Positions 7,996 to 16,891 are shown, numbered from the stretch's first letter. The stretch is 35,144 nucleotides of DNA from Sulfitobacter litoralis (GCF_900103185.1 NZ_FNJD01000029.1:1-35144), one strand, 5' to 3'. Numbers and translations: made by a program. Notes: a model not told the origin generated them from the letters alone.

Positions 7996-8041
7996 TTTCA
8001 CACCGCTAGCAGCCATACTGTAAGCTTTGCTTTGACCCGTT

Positions 8042-8206
8042 GAACGATACAAACGCACAGTCTGCCACGGATGGGTCGACTAATACATCAAAACGGCATT
8101 GAAGAGGCCCAGCATTCGCCACACAGTGGCTCCGGATGTACAACAACGACCGTTCGAACATGAGCATCGGTGGCATCACTCCCGCAATGAAACTGAAAAT
8201 GGCCGC
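8042..8206 (+). pseudogene. IS3-family transposase remnant (OrfB C-terminus)
   Basis: Decayed tail of an IS3-type transposase. Across three frames I can follow ERYKRTVCHGWVD, then IEEAQ, then ATQWLRMYNNDRSNMSIGG ending ITPAMKLKMAA, which matches the well-known end of OrfB (TYNNERPNMGIGG, then ITPAMKLKMAA). There are at least two frameshifts and one in-frame stop. It occupies the otherwise empty stretch 7996-8394 between the CDF gene and the L,D-transpeptidases. I see nothing else there. Confidence 0.7.
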
Positions 8207-8394
8207 GCAGATTCTACATCCTTGTTCCGTTAAAAACAGGAGGATTACCTTCCAGCCACGCGGCAAAGCGCTGAAGTTCTTGATAGGCTGCCAAAGGGCA
8301 TTCCACATCACGTTATTGTGATTTTATTGAGATTGAAGCTCTAGCAGGTGGAGGTCTTAAAATAGTTAAAACAGGCAAGATCAGAGGCTTCATC

Positions 8395-8985
8395 ATGATA
8401 CTGACCAAAGACACATCTATTTCACGTCGCAGTGCGCTTCTTGGGGCGACAGCAAGTGGACTATTTCTCGGAACCGGTACGGCAATCGCGCAAACGACCG
8501 AGCCATTTTCGTCACCGTCAGTCCGCCGAAACATTTCATCCTTCAGTACCTCCAATTGGAGGGAGCATTTTGACAACTTAGAGCACGGAGCAATCCTTTG
8601 CGATATCGACTCCCGTGCAGTTCAATATTGGTCAGAAGATGAAAGCGTCTACAAACTTTACCCTTCCAGTGTTCCGTTAACAGAAGAACTGACCAAACGT
8701 GGGAACACACACGTCATTCGTAAAGTTGAGGGGCCAAGCTGGCGCCCCACCCCTTCAATGAAGATACGCAACCCCGAATGGCCAGACTATTTTCCACCTG
8801 GTCCCGATAACCCATTGGGCACCCATGCGCTGTATCTGTCATGGCAATATTACCGTGTTCATGGCACGGGCGACACGCGCAAGATCGGAAGGCAATCTTC
8901 AAATGGGTGCATAGGTCTCTACAACGAGCATATCAAAGAATTGTTCGCTTTGGCCGAAGTCGGAACACAAGTGAAGTTGTTTTGA
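8395..8985 (+). CDS. Tat-exported L,D-transpeptidase (YkuD), variant active site
   Basis: 196-residue YkuD-domain protein that should cross-link or modify peptidoglycan in the periplasm. The N-terminus has a Tat-like signal (ISRRSALLG, cleavage near AIAQ). The catalytic region shows VHGTGD (H156) and SNGCIGL (C172). The Arg normally following the Cys (SxGCxR) is Gly here (G174). AGAGG precedes the ATG. It is followed after about 80 bases by a second, canonical paralogue. The pair sits between an IS3 scar and an efflux channel gene, so it arrived as part of the accessory region. Its role among metal genes is open; see findings. Confidence 0.85.
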   Translation: MILTKDTSISRRSALLGATASGLFLGTGTAIAQTTEPFSSPSVRRNISSFSTSNWREHFDNLEHGAILCDIDSRAVQYWSEDESVYKLYPSSVPLTEELTKRGNTHVIRKVEGPSWRPTPSMKIRNPEWPDYFPPGPDNPLGTHALYLSWQYYRVHGTGDTRKIGRQSSNGCIGLYNEHIKELFALAEVGTQVKLF

Positions 8986-9068
8986 TTCATGCACTTTATC
9001 TGACTTATGAAGGTACGCCCTCGTGTACCAAGTTCCACTTATCATCAGTCTTTGAAAGCCACCGGCCT

Positions 9069-9650
9069 ATGAAACGAAGAAAATTCCTCCTTTCCGCTGG
9101 GGCTGTTGGCACTTTAGCCTGCCAACCAGTGTCAGCTCACATAGTGCTTCCTAAGTATGATTTACCACCAGAATTTTTGCCTCAAGTAGTGACCATACCA
9201 GCGGGCGCTGCTCCCTACGAAATACATGTAGTTCCAGGCCAGTTTGCACTTTTCTGGACCCAGCCCAATAATACTGCAATTCGATATACTGTCGGGATCG
9301 GTCGCCCAGGTCTTTACGAGGCAGGAGAATTCTACGTAGGGGCGAAAAAAGAATGGCCAAGTTGGACCCCGACTCCTGGCATGTTGCGTCGTGAGCCTCA
9401 GAAATATGGCCCACTTCGCAATGGAATGCCTGGCGGTTTGAGCAACCCTCTGGGAGCGCGGGCCCTGTATCTCTTTCAACCGGGTCGCGGTGACACCTTT
9501 TTGCGTGTTCATGGCACAAATGATCCAACCACTATCGGGCGCGCCGTATCCAACGGGTGTGCCAGGCTTGTTAACAATCAGATTATTCAACTTTTCAATC
9601 AAGTGCCTTTAGACACCCGCGTTGTGCTCTATCCAAATGGCGCGACATGA
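9069..9650 (+). CDS. L,D-transpeptidase (YkuD), canonical active site
   Basis: 193-residue exported YkuD L,D-transpeptidase. I start at ATG 9069, where a Tat-like signal begins (MKRRKFLLSAGAVG). The frame is open back to 8841, but that part overlaps the preceding gene and looks non-coding. The catalytic motif is complete: VHGTND (H148) and SNGCARL (C164, R166). It shares the GLSNPLGARALYLF core with its upstream neighbour and is probably a divergent paralogue. It should act on peptidoglycan tetrapeptides in the periplasm. Of the pair, this is the one more likely to be fully active. Confidence 0.87.
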   Translation: MKRRKFLLSAGAVGTLACQPVSAHIVLPKYDLPPEFLPQVVTIPAGAAPYEIHVVPGQFALFWTQPNNTAIRYTVGIGRPGLYEAGEFYVGAKKEWPSWTPTPGMLRREPQKYGPLRNGMPGGLSNPLGARALYLFQPGRGDTFLRVHGTNDPTTIGRAVSNGCARLVNNQIIQLFNQVPLDTRVVLYPNGAT

Positions 9651-9866
9651 CGACTGGTGCAGGTCCTAAAGTGTGTCTAATAAAAAAAATTTAGTGGCTC
9701 AAACACGGCGCAATCTTGGAGTTTTCTAGAACTCGACGGCTCTGAGCACCTCTAGACAAGCTTTTACTTTTCAATTACTTATCTGCTCATAATAGCGTGC
9801 TGGGTGAAACATCTCCATCACATCCCCAGCAAATCCAAAAGCTGATCCAATATACAGGAATGACAA

Positions 9867-11216
9867 ATGAACCGTCCCTATCTGCTTTTTATCCTAGCAT
9901 CCACGGCATTGGTTTCATGTACCGCTGTTGGCCCTGACTATACGCCACCTAAGACACCTTTAGAAACGTCGTTCATTGGCGGTGGCGGGGCTCTTGAAGA
10001 GGTCGCGCGCGATGAATGGTGGAAACGGCTAAATGACCGGCAAATGAACCGGCTAGTAGACCGCGGCCTTACACAAAACATCGATATTGCAACGGCTTTA
10101 CAACGTATCAAAGCCGCAAATACAGACCTGAGGCAGACAGGTACCGCTGGCCAATTCTCAGGTGGACTGGATGCACAGGCGCAAAGAAACAATGGTAACC
10201 CAATATCAGGTGATCCCTCTGAAAGTGCGACGTTCGGGGCGAATTACATCCTCGATATTTTTGGTGGTGTTCGCCGTGACGCGCAGCGCGCGGCAGCGGG
10301 TGTAGAAGCAGCCAAGTTTGATGCTGGCACTGTCCGGCTTGCTCTGGTTTCCGGTGTTGTTTCCAACTATATTGACGCGCGGTATTTTCAGGAGGCATTG
10401 GCTTTAACACGACAGAATATCGCGAGCCTCCGCCGGACCCAGTCCTTGATCAGAGCTCAAGTTGAGCAAGGCGCATTGACAGAATTAGATCTTGCCCGAT
10501 CAGCAGGTCAGCTGGACACAGCAATTGCCGACCTCCCTCCGCTTGAAGCCGCATTCGAAGCCCGGGTTTTTGCAATCGCGACATTGTTGGCCGAACCAGC
10601 TCAGCCGCTGCTTAAACAGATGATTGCAGGCGCACCACAACCTTATCCTCGCAGCAAGGGGTCAACAGGCGTCCCCGCTAATCTGCTCCGCAATCGTCCA
10701 GATGTATTGGCCGCTGAACGCCGTCTAGCTGCCGCAGTTGCCGGAGTAGGTGTCGCAGAAGCAAAGTTGTACCCATCGGTCACTTTATCTGGCTCGGTGA
10801 CAGCGGCAAACCCGTCAGAATGGTCCTTTGGTCCAGCACTTTCATTGCCCATCCTCAACCAAGGTCCGCTACGCGCTAGGCGAGATGCGGCTATTATTTC
10901 AGCCACGACCGCCGAACTGGAATGGCGTGCACAGGTGTTGGCCGCGGTGGAAGATGTGCAAAAAACTCAAAGTGAATTTACACGAAAACAAAGAGAGGTG
11001 GCCGCATTGCGCGCTGCTCAACGATCAAGGGATCGTACTCTTCAGTTGAGCCGCAAAGTTTTTGAACTGGGAGAACTGAACTTACCAGACCTGTTGGACG
11101 CCGAACGATTTGCAAACGCAGCACGCATATCCCTCGCAGCAGCAGTAAGAGATTTGGCCCAATCGTGGTCAGCACTTATGGTTGCGACTGGTCGTGGATG
11201 GGGCGACGTAAGCTAA
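9867..11216 (+). CDS. Outer-membrane efflux channel (NodT/TolC-type lipoprotein)
   Basis: 449-residue outer-membrane factor of the RND efflux type. It has a signal peptide with lipobox LVSC (C18), then the family opening VGPDYTPP. Two repeats of long alpha-helical and beta-barrel segments follow, with LRNRPDVLAAERRLAAA in the second half, typical of NodT-family lipoproteins. AGGA is placed before the ATG. It would form the exit duct for a tripartite pump. The closest candidate partners, the RND pump and adaptor at 11540-16332, are encoded convergently rather than in the same operon. The pairing is plausible but unproven. Confidence 0.9.
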   Translation: MNRPYLLFILASTALVSCTAVGPDYTPPKTPLETSFIGGGGALEEVARDEWWKRLNDRQMNRLVDRGLTQNIDIATALQRIKAANTDLRQTGTAGQFSGGLDAQAQRNNGNPISGDPSESATFGANYILDIFGGVRRDAQRAAAGVEAAKFDAGTVRLALVSGVVSNYIDARYFQEALALTRQNIASLRRTQSLIRAQVEQGALTELDLARSAGQLDTAIADLPPLEAAFEARVFAIATLLAEPAQPLLKQMIAGAPQPYPRSKGSTGVPANLLRNRPDVLAAERRLAAAVAGVGVAEAKLYPSVTLSGSVTAANPSEWSFGPALSLPILNQGPLRARRDAAIISATTAELEWRAQVLAAVEDVQKTQSEFTRKQREVAALRAAQRSRDRTLQLSRKVFELGELNLPDLLDAERFANAARISLAAAVRDLAQSWSALMVATGRGWGDVS

Positions 11217-11227
11217 AATTGGCGTTC

Positions 11228-11428
11228 TCTACCTTGATGCAGCAGATCAAGGCGCGCTCATCGCGGCACGTGCAGATTGAGTTTCCCGAATTGCGCAAAC
11301 GATACTGGGGAACGCTATTTTGGGCACGTGGATTCTTTTCGACCACGTCAGGGAATGTCACCGACGATGTCATCCTCCAGTATCTGGAATTATATTCCAA
11401 ACGCGAAACTATCTGCATCAGCCTATAG
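11228..11428 (+). pseudogene. IS200/IS605-type TnpA fragment
   Basis: C-terminal fragment of a Y1 (IS200-like) transposase. It reads LMQQIKARSSRHVQ, FPELRKRYWG, FWARGFFSTTSGNVTDD and then YLELYSK, matching the family core. The upstream HUH part is absent, replaced directly by the end of the efflux-channel gene. It marks an insertion or deletion scar between the channel gene and the convergent pump gene. Confidence 0.75.
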
Positions 11429-11478
11429 TACTCATCTTTTGACCGGAGATGCGTTGTATTGACCCAAAGTACGGCCGC

Positions 11479-11514
11479 AAGGGTGCACGCACCGCCAAAC
11501 AGCCGTGCACCTTT
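11479..11514 (-). terminator. Hairpin between convergent genes
   Basis: Arms AAGGGTGCACG (11479-11489) and CGTGCACCTTT (11504-11514) pair at 10 of 11 positions with a 14-base loop. It lies just past the end of the leftward pump gene, so it may terminate that operon. There is no clear U-tract. Confidence 0.45.
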
Positions 11515-11539
11515 GCCTGCGCATCAGAACATATATGCC

Positions 11540-14500
11540 CTAAGCCTTCTTTACAGATTTTGCCTTCGTACCATGCTCGTGGACCGTTTCGACAAGTGAA
11601 TGATGCCCACCTTGTCTGGGCGCAAACCAGCGGTGCAGGGCGGGCATGACCAGTAGGGTCAGCACGGTTGACGAAACAAGCCCCCCGGTTACCACAGTGG
11701 CAAGCGGGCGTTGGACCTCGGCACCGACGCCGGTGGCGAAGAGCAATGGTGCCAGCCCAAGTGCCGTCGTCATGGCGGTCATCAGGACCGGACGCGCGCG
11801 CAGCCCTGCGGCCTCAATGGCCAAAGCCTCCAGATTGCGACCGGCGCGCGCAAAATCATCCATGAAACTGACCAATACCATACCGTTGCCCAACGCGATG
11901 CCGAACAATGCGATAAACCCGACGGTAGCAGGCACCGACACCGGTAACCCTGTCAGCCAGAGCGCCATCGCACCACCTGTCAGCGCCAGGGGGATATTCA
12001 ACAGGATGAGGATCGCTGATTTCAGGCGACCAAAGGTTACCAGAAGGATCAGCAGAACGATGCCCAACGTAATCGGAATAACCACTTTGAAACGGGCATT
12101 CGCCTGTTGCTGAAGCTCGAATTGGCCGCCCCAGACCAAACGATACCCGGGCGGTAGATCCAACTGAGCGTCCGTCAACGTCTGCGCTTCGGCAACGAAA
12201 GAGCCGATATCGCGACCGCGCACGTTGGACTGGACCGTGATGAAGCGTTCGCCATCTTCGCGTGTGATCTGGCGTGGACCGATTACAGTTTCGATATTGG
12301 CCACTGTGTCCAGCGGCACCCGTGCGCCCGAAGGCGATTCCAGCACGATGCGTCTGATCGCCTCCGGTGTGTCGCGGCTTTCTTCGTCAAAACGCACCAT
12401 GATCGGAAACTGTCGCACGCCCTCGAACAGTGATCCGGCTTCGGCCCCGCCGACGGCTGCACGCAGCCCATCCAACGCGTCCTCAACATCAAGCCCGTAG
12501 CGACCAAGGGCTGACCGATCCACGGTTACCACAAGTTGCGGCGCACCGGTGATCTGGTCGGCCTGTACCTCGGCAGACCCCTCAACCTGTTGCAGGAGTG
12601 ATTGCAGGACTTGTGATCGCTCCAACAGAATTTCGGAATCCGGTCCAAAGATTTTGACGGCCAGTTCGGCGCGTGTGCCGGTCAGCAATTCATCAACAGC
12701 CATCGCGATGGGTTGGCCGATATTCACCACAATCCCCGGAAAGCTTTCCAGATCTTCCGAAATCGCCGTGCGCAAACCTTCGGCAGACAAGCCGGGCCGC
12801 CACTGATCGACCGGGTTCAACTCGATAAAGGCTTCGGCGCTGTTGGTCGGGTCAGCATGCGCGCCAACCTCACCACGCCCAATACGGGTCACGATGGACT
12901 TGATTTCAGGAAAATTCTTTAACAGCCGCTTTTCCACAAGCGTCGTCGTCTTCGTCCCTTCGGTAAGCGAAATCGAGGGTGCCATGGTGACGCGCATCAG
13001 AATATCGCCTTCCTCCAACGATGGCGTAAATTCGGAACCAAGTCGCGATCCTGCAAAACCGCCCACCGCCAAAAATATGCCGCACAGGACGATGGCGAAA
13101 AAACGGTTACGGACAAAGAACCCGGCCGCACCACTGACCATCGCGACAGTCCGCCCCGGCTTGTCAGGGGCCTTCTTGCCGGATCGGCGCATCACCGAAA
13201 AGGCCATGGAAGGCGCAATCAGGGCCGCATAGAACAGCGATCCGGTCATGGCCAGTGCAGCCGATGCCGCCAAGGGCCGGAAGGTTTTGCCCTCAACCCC
13301 TTGCAGCGAGAAAAGCGGCAGGAAAACAACGATAACCACGGCAACCGCCGCCACCAGAGGTGCGATTACCTCGGCGGTAGATCGTGCAACCAACATACGC
13401 GGCTCTTCAGAGCCGTCGTCTTCCTCAAAGCTGCGATCCACGTTTTCAGAAATGACAATCGCCCCGTCGACCATCATCCCGATGGCGATGGCGACCCCCC
13501 CTAATGACATCAGATTGGCGCTGATGCCGAGCACGTACATTGCGATAAACGCAAAACCTACGGAAAACGGGATCGACAGGACCACAACCAGACTGGGACG
13601 CCATCCGCCCAGGAAGACAAACACCACCAACGCTACGAGCACAGCCCCCTGCCACAACGCCGTCGTGACGGTTGCGGAGGCCTTGTTTACCAGCGTTCCC
13701 TGATCATAGTAGGGGACCGCCAGTACACCATCCGGCAGGCTTGCGTTGATTTCCTCAAAGCGCTTCTGGACCCGCGCGATGACATCGGATGTGTTGGTGC
13801 CATAAAGTTTCAGAACCAACCCTGCGACAACTTCGCCTTCACCATTGGCGGTTGCAAGACCTTGCCGAACGCCACCGCCAACGATGATGTGGCCCAGATC
13901 GCGCACGCGCACGGTGCGCCCGTCCTCCACGTTGACGACAATCTCTGCGAGATCAGAGATTGTCTTGGCAAGTCCAACGCCGCGCACCGTGTATTGTTCG
14001 GATCCGATTTCGAGGAATTGCGCCCCTTCGGTTTTGTTTCCGCGCTCTAATGCGCTGATCACATCGGCGATTTGAAGATCATAGGCAAGCAGCGCATCGG
14101 GATCGAGCCTGACCTGATATTGCTTTTCATAGCCACCAAGGGACAAAACTTCGGTGACACCCGGCACGGTCTGCAACTGATACTTGACGATCCAATCCTG
14201 AATTTCGCGCATCTCGACAAGGTTGCGTGCGCCGGTCTGGTCTTCCAGGCGGAAATACAGGATGAGGCCAAGGCCGGTTGAAATCGGACCCATTTGCGGG
14301 TCGCCAAACCCGTCTGGGATGTTGCCACGCGCTTCGGCGAGCCGCTCGCCCACGACCTGACGGGCGAAATAGACATCCGTCCCGTCCTCAAAATAGATGT
14401 TCACCACCGACAGCCCGAAGTTGGAGACCGACCGCATGTTTTTCAGTTTCGGAAGGCCCGACATCGCCGTTTCGATCGGATAGGTCACATAGCGTTCAAC

Positions 14501-14677
14501 CTCTTCGGGGGCGAGCCCTTCGGTTTCGGTAAAAACCTGAACCAGCGCGGGTGTCACATCCGGAAAGGCATCAACAGGCAAAGCGCGAAACGCAAAAAGC
14601 CCGCCAAGCGTCATTGCAAAAGCCGCAATGGCCGCCAAAAGCCAGCCACCGGCGATGCGGTGCATAAAATCAGTCAT
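11540..14677 (-). CDS. Heavy-metal efflux RND pump (CzcA/CusA family)
   Basis: 1045-residue inner-membrane RND transporter, full length for the heavy-metal subfamily. It has TM1 near the N-terminus, a large periplasmic loop (VDAFPDVTPALVQVFTETEG region), TM2-6, a second loop and TM8-12. In TM4 the motif is AIGMMVDGAIVISEN with D404 and E411, the proton-relay pair. A398 stands where CzcA has Asp, so this is not a classical DFG-type CzcA. The loop sequence AMAVDELLTGTRAELAVKIF resembles Czc-type rather than Met-triad CusA pumps. Divalent cations are more likely than Cu/Ag, by inference. The start lies 11 bases after the adaptor stop, so the two are co-transcribed. Confidence 0.92.
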   Translation of the reverse strand: MTDFMHRIAGGWLLAAIAAFAMTLGGLFAFRALPVDAFPDVTPALVQVFTETEGLAPEEVERYVTYPIETAMSGLPKLKNMRSVSNFGLSVVNIYFEDGTDVYFARQVVGERLAEARGNIPDGFGDPQMGPISTGLGLILYFRLEDQTGARNLVEMREIQDWIVKYQLQTVPGVTEVLSLGGYEKQYQVRLDPDALLAYDLQIADVISALERGNKTEGAQFLEIGSEQYTVRGVGLAKTISDLAEIVVNVEDGRTVRVRDLGHIIVGGGVRQGLATANGEGEVVAGLVLKLYGTNTSDVIARVQKRFEEINASLPDGVLAVPYYDQGTLVNKASATVTTALWQGAVLVALVVFVFLGGWRPSLVVVLSIPFSVGFAFIAMYVLGISANLMSLGGVAIAIGMMVDGAIVISENVDRSFEEDDGSEEPRMLVARSTAEVIAPLVAAVAVVIVVFLPLFSLQGVEGKTFRPLAASAALAMTGSLFYAALIAPSMAFSVMRRSGKKAPDKPGRTVAMVSGAAGFFVRNRFFAIVLCGIFLAVGGFAGSRLGSEFTPSLEEGDILMRVTMAPSISLTEGTKTTTLVEKRLLKNFPEIKSIVTRIGRGEVGAHADPTNSAEAFIELNPVDQWRPGLSAEGLRTAISEDLESFPGIVVNIGQPIAMAVDELLTGTRAELAVKIFGPDSEILLERSQVLQSLLQQVEGSAEVQADQITGAPQLVVTVDRSALGRYGLDVEDALDGLRAAVGGAEAGSLFEGVRQFPIMVRFDEESRDTPEAIRRIVLESPSGARVPLDTVANIETVIGPRQITREDGERFITVQSNVRGRDIGSFVAEAQTLTDAQLDLPPGYRLVWGGQFELQQQANARFKVVIPITLGIVLLILLVTFGRLKSAILILLNIPLALTGGAMALWLTGLPVSVPATVGFIALFGIALGNGMVLVSFMDDFARAGRNLEALAIEAAGLRARPVLMTAMTTALGLAPLLFATGVGAEVQRPLATVVTGGLVSSTVLTLLVMPALHRWFAPRQGGHHSLVETVHEHGTKAKSVKKA

Positions 14678-14688
14678 AATCAGCTATC

Positions 14689-16332
14689 CTAATGTCCGTG
14701 GCCGTCGCCAAAGGCGTCTTTTTCGAGTTGGGCTTTGAGTGTGAAGGCACCGTCAGAGACAAAGAGGTCGCCTTCCTCCAGCCCGGTGCGGATTTCCACA
14801 TAGCCGCCAGCGGTTGTGCCGACCATGACGGCGCGCGGTGCGAACCCGCCGTCAACAGGGACAAAAACAGACGGACGGTTCTCTACCAGTTGCACGGCGG
14901 ATTGTGGCACGCGCAAAACCTCCGCGGCATTGCCGACGCTGAGATCTGCAATCACAAACTGGCCGGGGGTCAGGGTTCTGTCAGAGTTGTCGATGATGAC
15001 ACGCGCCGTCGCCGTGCGCGACACTTCATCAATAACCGGTAGGACAAAAGCCACCGTTGATTGCGCAATAACATCGCCAGCGTCTGATTTAAGGGCAACC
15101 GGAGCGCCAATCCGGACGCGGCTGATATCCTGTTTGTAAACTGCGATATCGGCCCAAACCACGCTGTCGTCGACAATCGTGAACAGCACCTTGGCGCTGG
15201 AATCCCCGGCTGTTACCGTTTCCCCCAGTGTCGCCGCACGTCGCACAATTGTTCCCGCAAGTGGTGCAGTCAGATAGGCATTGGCATTGTTGCCATCCGG
15301 AGCAGCGGCTATTTTGTCGAGAGCGGCGTGATCAATTCCGACGGCATGCAGTTCGGTTTCTGCGGCTTCACTTTCGGTCTTTGCCGATTCATGCTCTGCG
15401 CGGGCCGTTTGGACATTCACCTCGGATGTGATTTTTTGCGCCCACAGCCCTTCCAGGCGCGTCAACGACTGTGCCGCAAGGGCTTCGTTCGTTTTCGAAA
15501 TCATCCATTTCGCTTTCAACCCTGCAAGCTCGCGGCTTGTGATCAGTGCCAGCGTATCTCCATAGGCAACGGTGTCGCCTTCACCAACCAAAAGCCGGTC
15601 GATGACTCCACTCACTTTGGGCGTGACATTTGCCATCCGGTCCGCGTCAAAGCGGATTTCTGCTGGCAGACTAAGGGATTCGCCCAAGGCACCCAATTCA
15701 GCTTGCTCGAGCAGGATTCCGGCCTCTTTCGCGACTTCGGGGGTCAGTTTAACAACATCGCCACCGCCTTCATCGCCGTGTGCGCCTTCAGCTTCGCCTG
15801 CATGATCGTCATCGCCATGCGCATCCTTGGCTTCGCCTGCATGATCGTCATCGCCGTGCGCATCCTTGGCTTCACCTGCGTGGTCGTCATCGCCATGCGC
15901 ATCTTTGGCTTCACCTGCGTGGTCGTCATCACCGTGCGCATCTTTAGCTTCACCGGCGTGGTCATCATCGCCGTGCGCATCCTTGGCTTCACCTGCGTGG
16001 TCATCATCACCGTGCGCATCTTTAGCTTCACCGGCGTGGTCATCATCGCCGTGCGCATCCTTGGCTTCACCTGCGTGGTCGTCATCGCCGTGCGCATCTT
16101 TAGCTTCACCTGCGTGGTCATCATCGCCATGCGCATCTTTGGCTTCACCTGCGTGGTCGTCGTCGCCGTGCGCGTCTTTGGCCTCATCGGCATGATCGTC
16201 ATCTTGCGGCGCTGCTGCAGCTGCTGCAGTCATTGGCAATGGCGTTTCCGCATTTCCAGGCGCGCCAGTGATCGGGACCAAGGCAAATACGCCCACCGTC
16301 AGCGCAGCCATGGTCATCGTTGTCAGTTTCAT
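14689..16332 (-). CDS. RND periplasmic adaptor (CzcB/CusB type) with His/Asp repeat
   Basis: 547-residue membrane-fusion protein linking the RND pump to an outer-membrane channel. ATG 16332 is preceded by GGAG and opens a signal peptide; a start at 16380 would add a non-signal leader. After the signal come eleven 13-residue units (DDDHAGEAKDAHG consensus), then the usual adaptor core. That core has a lipoyl/barrel-sandwich part (VSGVIDRLLVGEGDTV), a coiled-coil hairpin, beta-barrel and membrane-proximal domains, and a His tail (DGHGH). The repeat should be a flexible, acidic, metal-binding arm in the periplasm. It is much longer than the short His-rich leaders usual in CzcB. Operon with the pump. 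Confidence 0.9.
   Translation of the reverse strand: MKLTTMTMAALTVGVFALVPITGAPGNAETPLPMTAAAAAAPQDDDHADEAKDAHGDDDHAGEAKDAHGDDDHAGEAKDAHGDDDHAGEAKDAHGDDDHAGEAKDAHGDDDHAGEAKDAHGDDDHAGEAKDAHGDDDHAGEAKDAHGDDDHAGEAKDAHGDDDHAGEAKDAHGDDDHAGEAEGAHGDEGGGDVVKLTPEVAKEAGILLEQAELGALGESLSLPAEIRFDADRMANVTPKVSGVIDRLLVGEGDTVAYGDTLALITSRELAGLKAKWMISKTNEALAAQSLTRLEGLWAQKITSEVNVQTARAEHESAKTESEAAETELHAVGIDHAALDKIAAAPDGNNANAYLTAPLAGTIVRRAATLGETVTAGDSSAKVLFTIVDDSVVWADIAVYKQDISRVRIGAPVALKSDAGDVIAQSTVAFVLPVIDEVSRTATARVIIDNSDRTLTPGQFVIADLSVGNAAEVLRVPQSAVQLVENRPSVFVPVDGGFAPRAVMVGTTAGGYVEIRTGLEEGDLFVSDGAFTLKAQLEKDAFGDGHGH
15779..16207. repeat. 39-bp tandem repeat, 11 units
   Basis: Eleven in-frame 39-bp units inside the adaptor gene. 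The two end units differ in protein sequence; the nine central ones encode the same 13 residues. Differences between those are synonymous (for example ATCCTT/ATCTTT and GTCATC/ATCATC). The units alternate between a few versions, which suggests expansion by unequal crossing-over. Confidence 0.95.
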
Positions 16333-16531
16333 AATCGTACTCCAGGAATTGAATAGGTCACCGAAAACACGTCCGGGCACCTGTTGGAACTTTGTCTGCC
16401 ATGATCAAACCAATGAAGTAGCCCTGAAACAGGCTCGCCTCAAACGGTTTGGTCTGCTGTGATATTTATGAGTTTCTACAAAGCCCGTTCCGACACGGGA
16501 TATGTAAAATACCACTCTGCAATGGGGCAGA

Positions 16532-16891
16532 TCAGCCTCGCGGAGGACGGTAAAAACCTTGGAGCGTGGCAAGGACCACAGAGGCGTCAGCCCAGTGTCG
16601 CGATCGGTCTGCTGACGCCTGATCGCATGCCAACTGCGCCTGCTTCAGTCCAATGATGTGGATATGGCAATCGCCAAAGCCATGGGATGCCTCACCATTT
16701 TCGCTAAATCTTTGATCCTGAGTAGCTAAATCAAGATCACCCGTATCGGTAGCAAAAATAATTTTTTCAAAGACCGCTTCACTTGCCTCAAACACATGGG
16801 CATCGGCTTTTGCATTGCTGAAATTCAGAGCAGCCGAAAGCAATATGGCCAACCCAATTTTAGCAACACGAATGGCGGACAAATACTTCAT
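16532..16891 (-). CDS. Small periplasmic protein, possibly CzcI-like
   Basis: About 119 residues from ATG 16891, with a clear signal peptide (residues 1-29, ending NAKA). An open start at 16912 is less likely. The mature part contains the potential metal ligands CHIH (C75, H76, H78) after HGFGD and ends in YRPPRG. I do not recognise a named family with certainty. Its position as first gene before the adaptor and pump, its size and the His/Cys cluster recall CzcI-type small proteins of Czc operons. About 200 bases separate it from the adaptor. I see no gene in that gap, although a czcC channel gene would be expected there. Confidence 0.6.
   Translation of the reverse strand: MKYLSAIRVAKIGLAILLSAALNFSNAKADAHVFEASEAVFEKIIFATDTGDLDLATQDQRFSENGEASHGFGDCHIHIIGLKQAQLACDQASADRSRHWADASVVLATLQGFYRPPRG

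Noticed and set aside
15779..16207. Regular 39-bp repeats considered as a CRISPR array
   Set aside because: The units are contiguous with no spacers, keep the adaptor's reading frame, and there are no cas genes.
15328..16356. 342-residue rightward open frame opposite the RND adaptor
   Set aside because: Its repeated FTCVVVIAMRIF pattern is the reverse-strand reading of the adaptor's 39-bp repeat. It has no start signal or recognisable domain.
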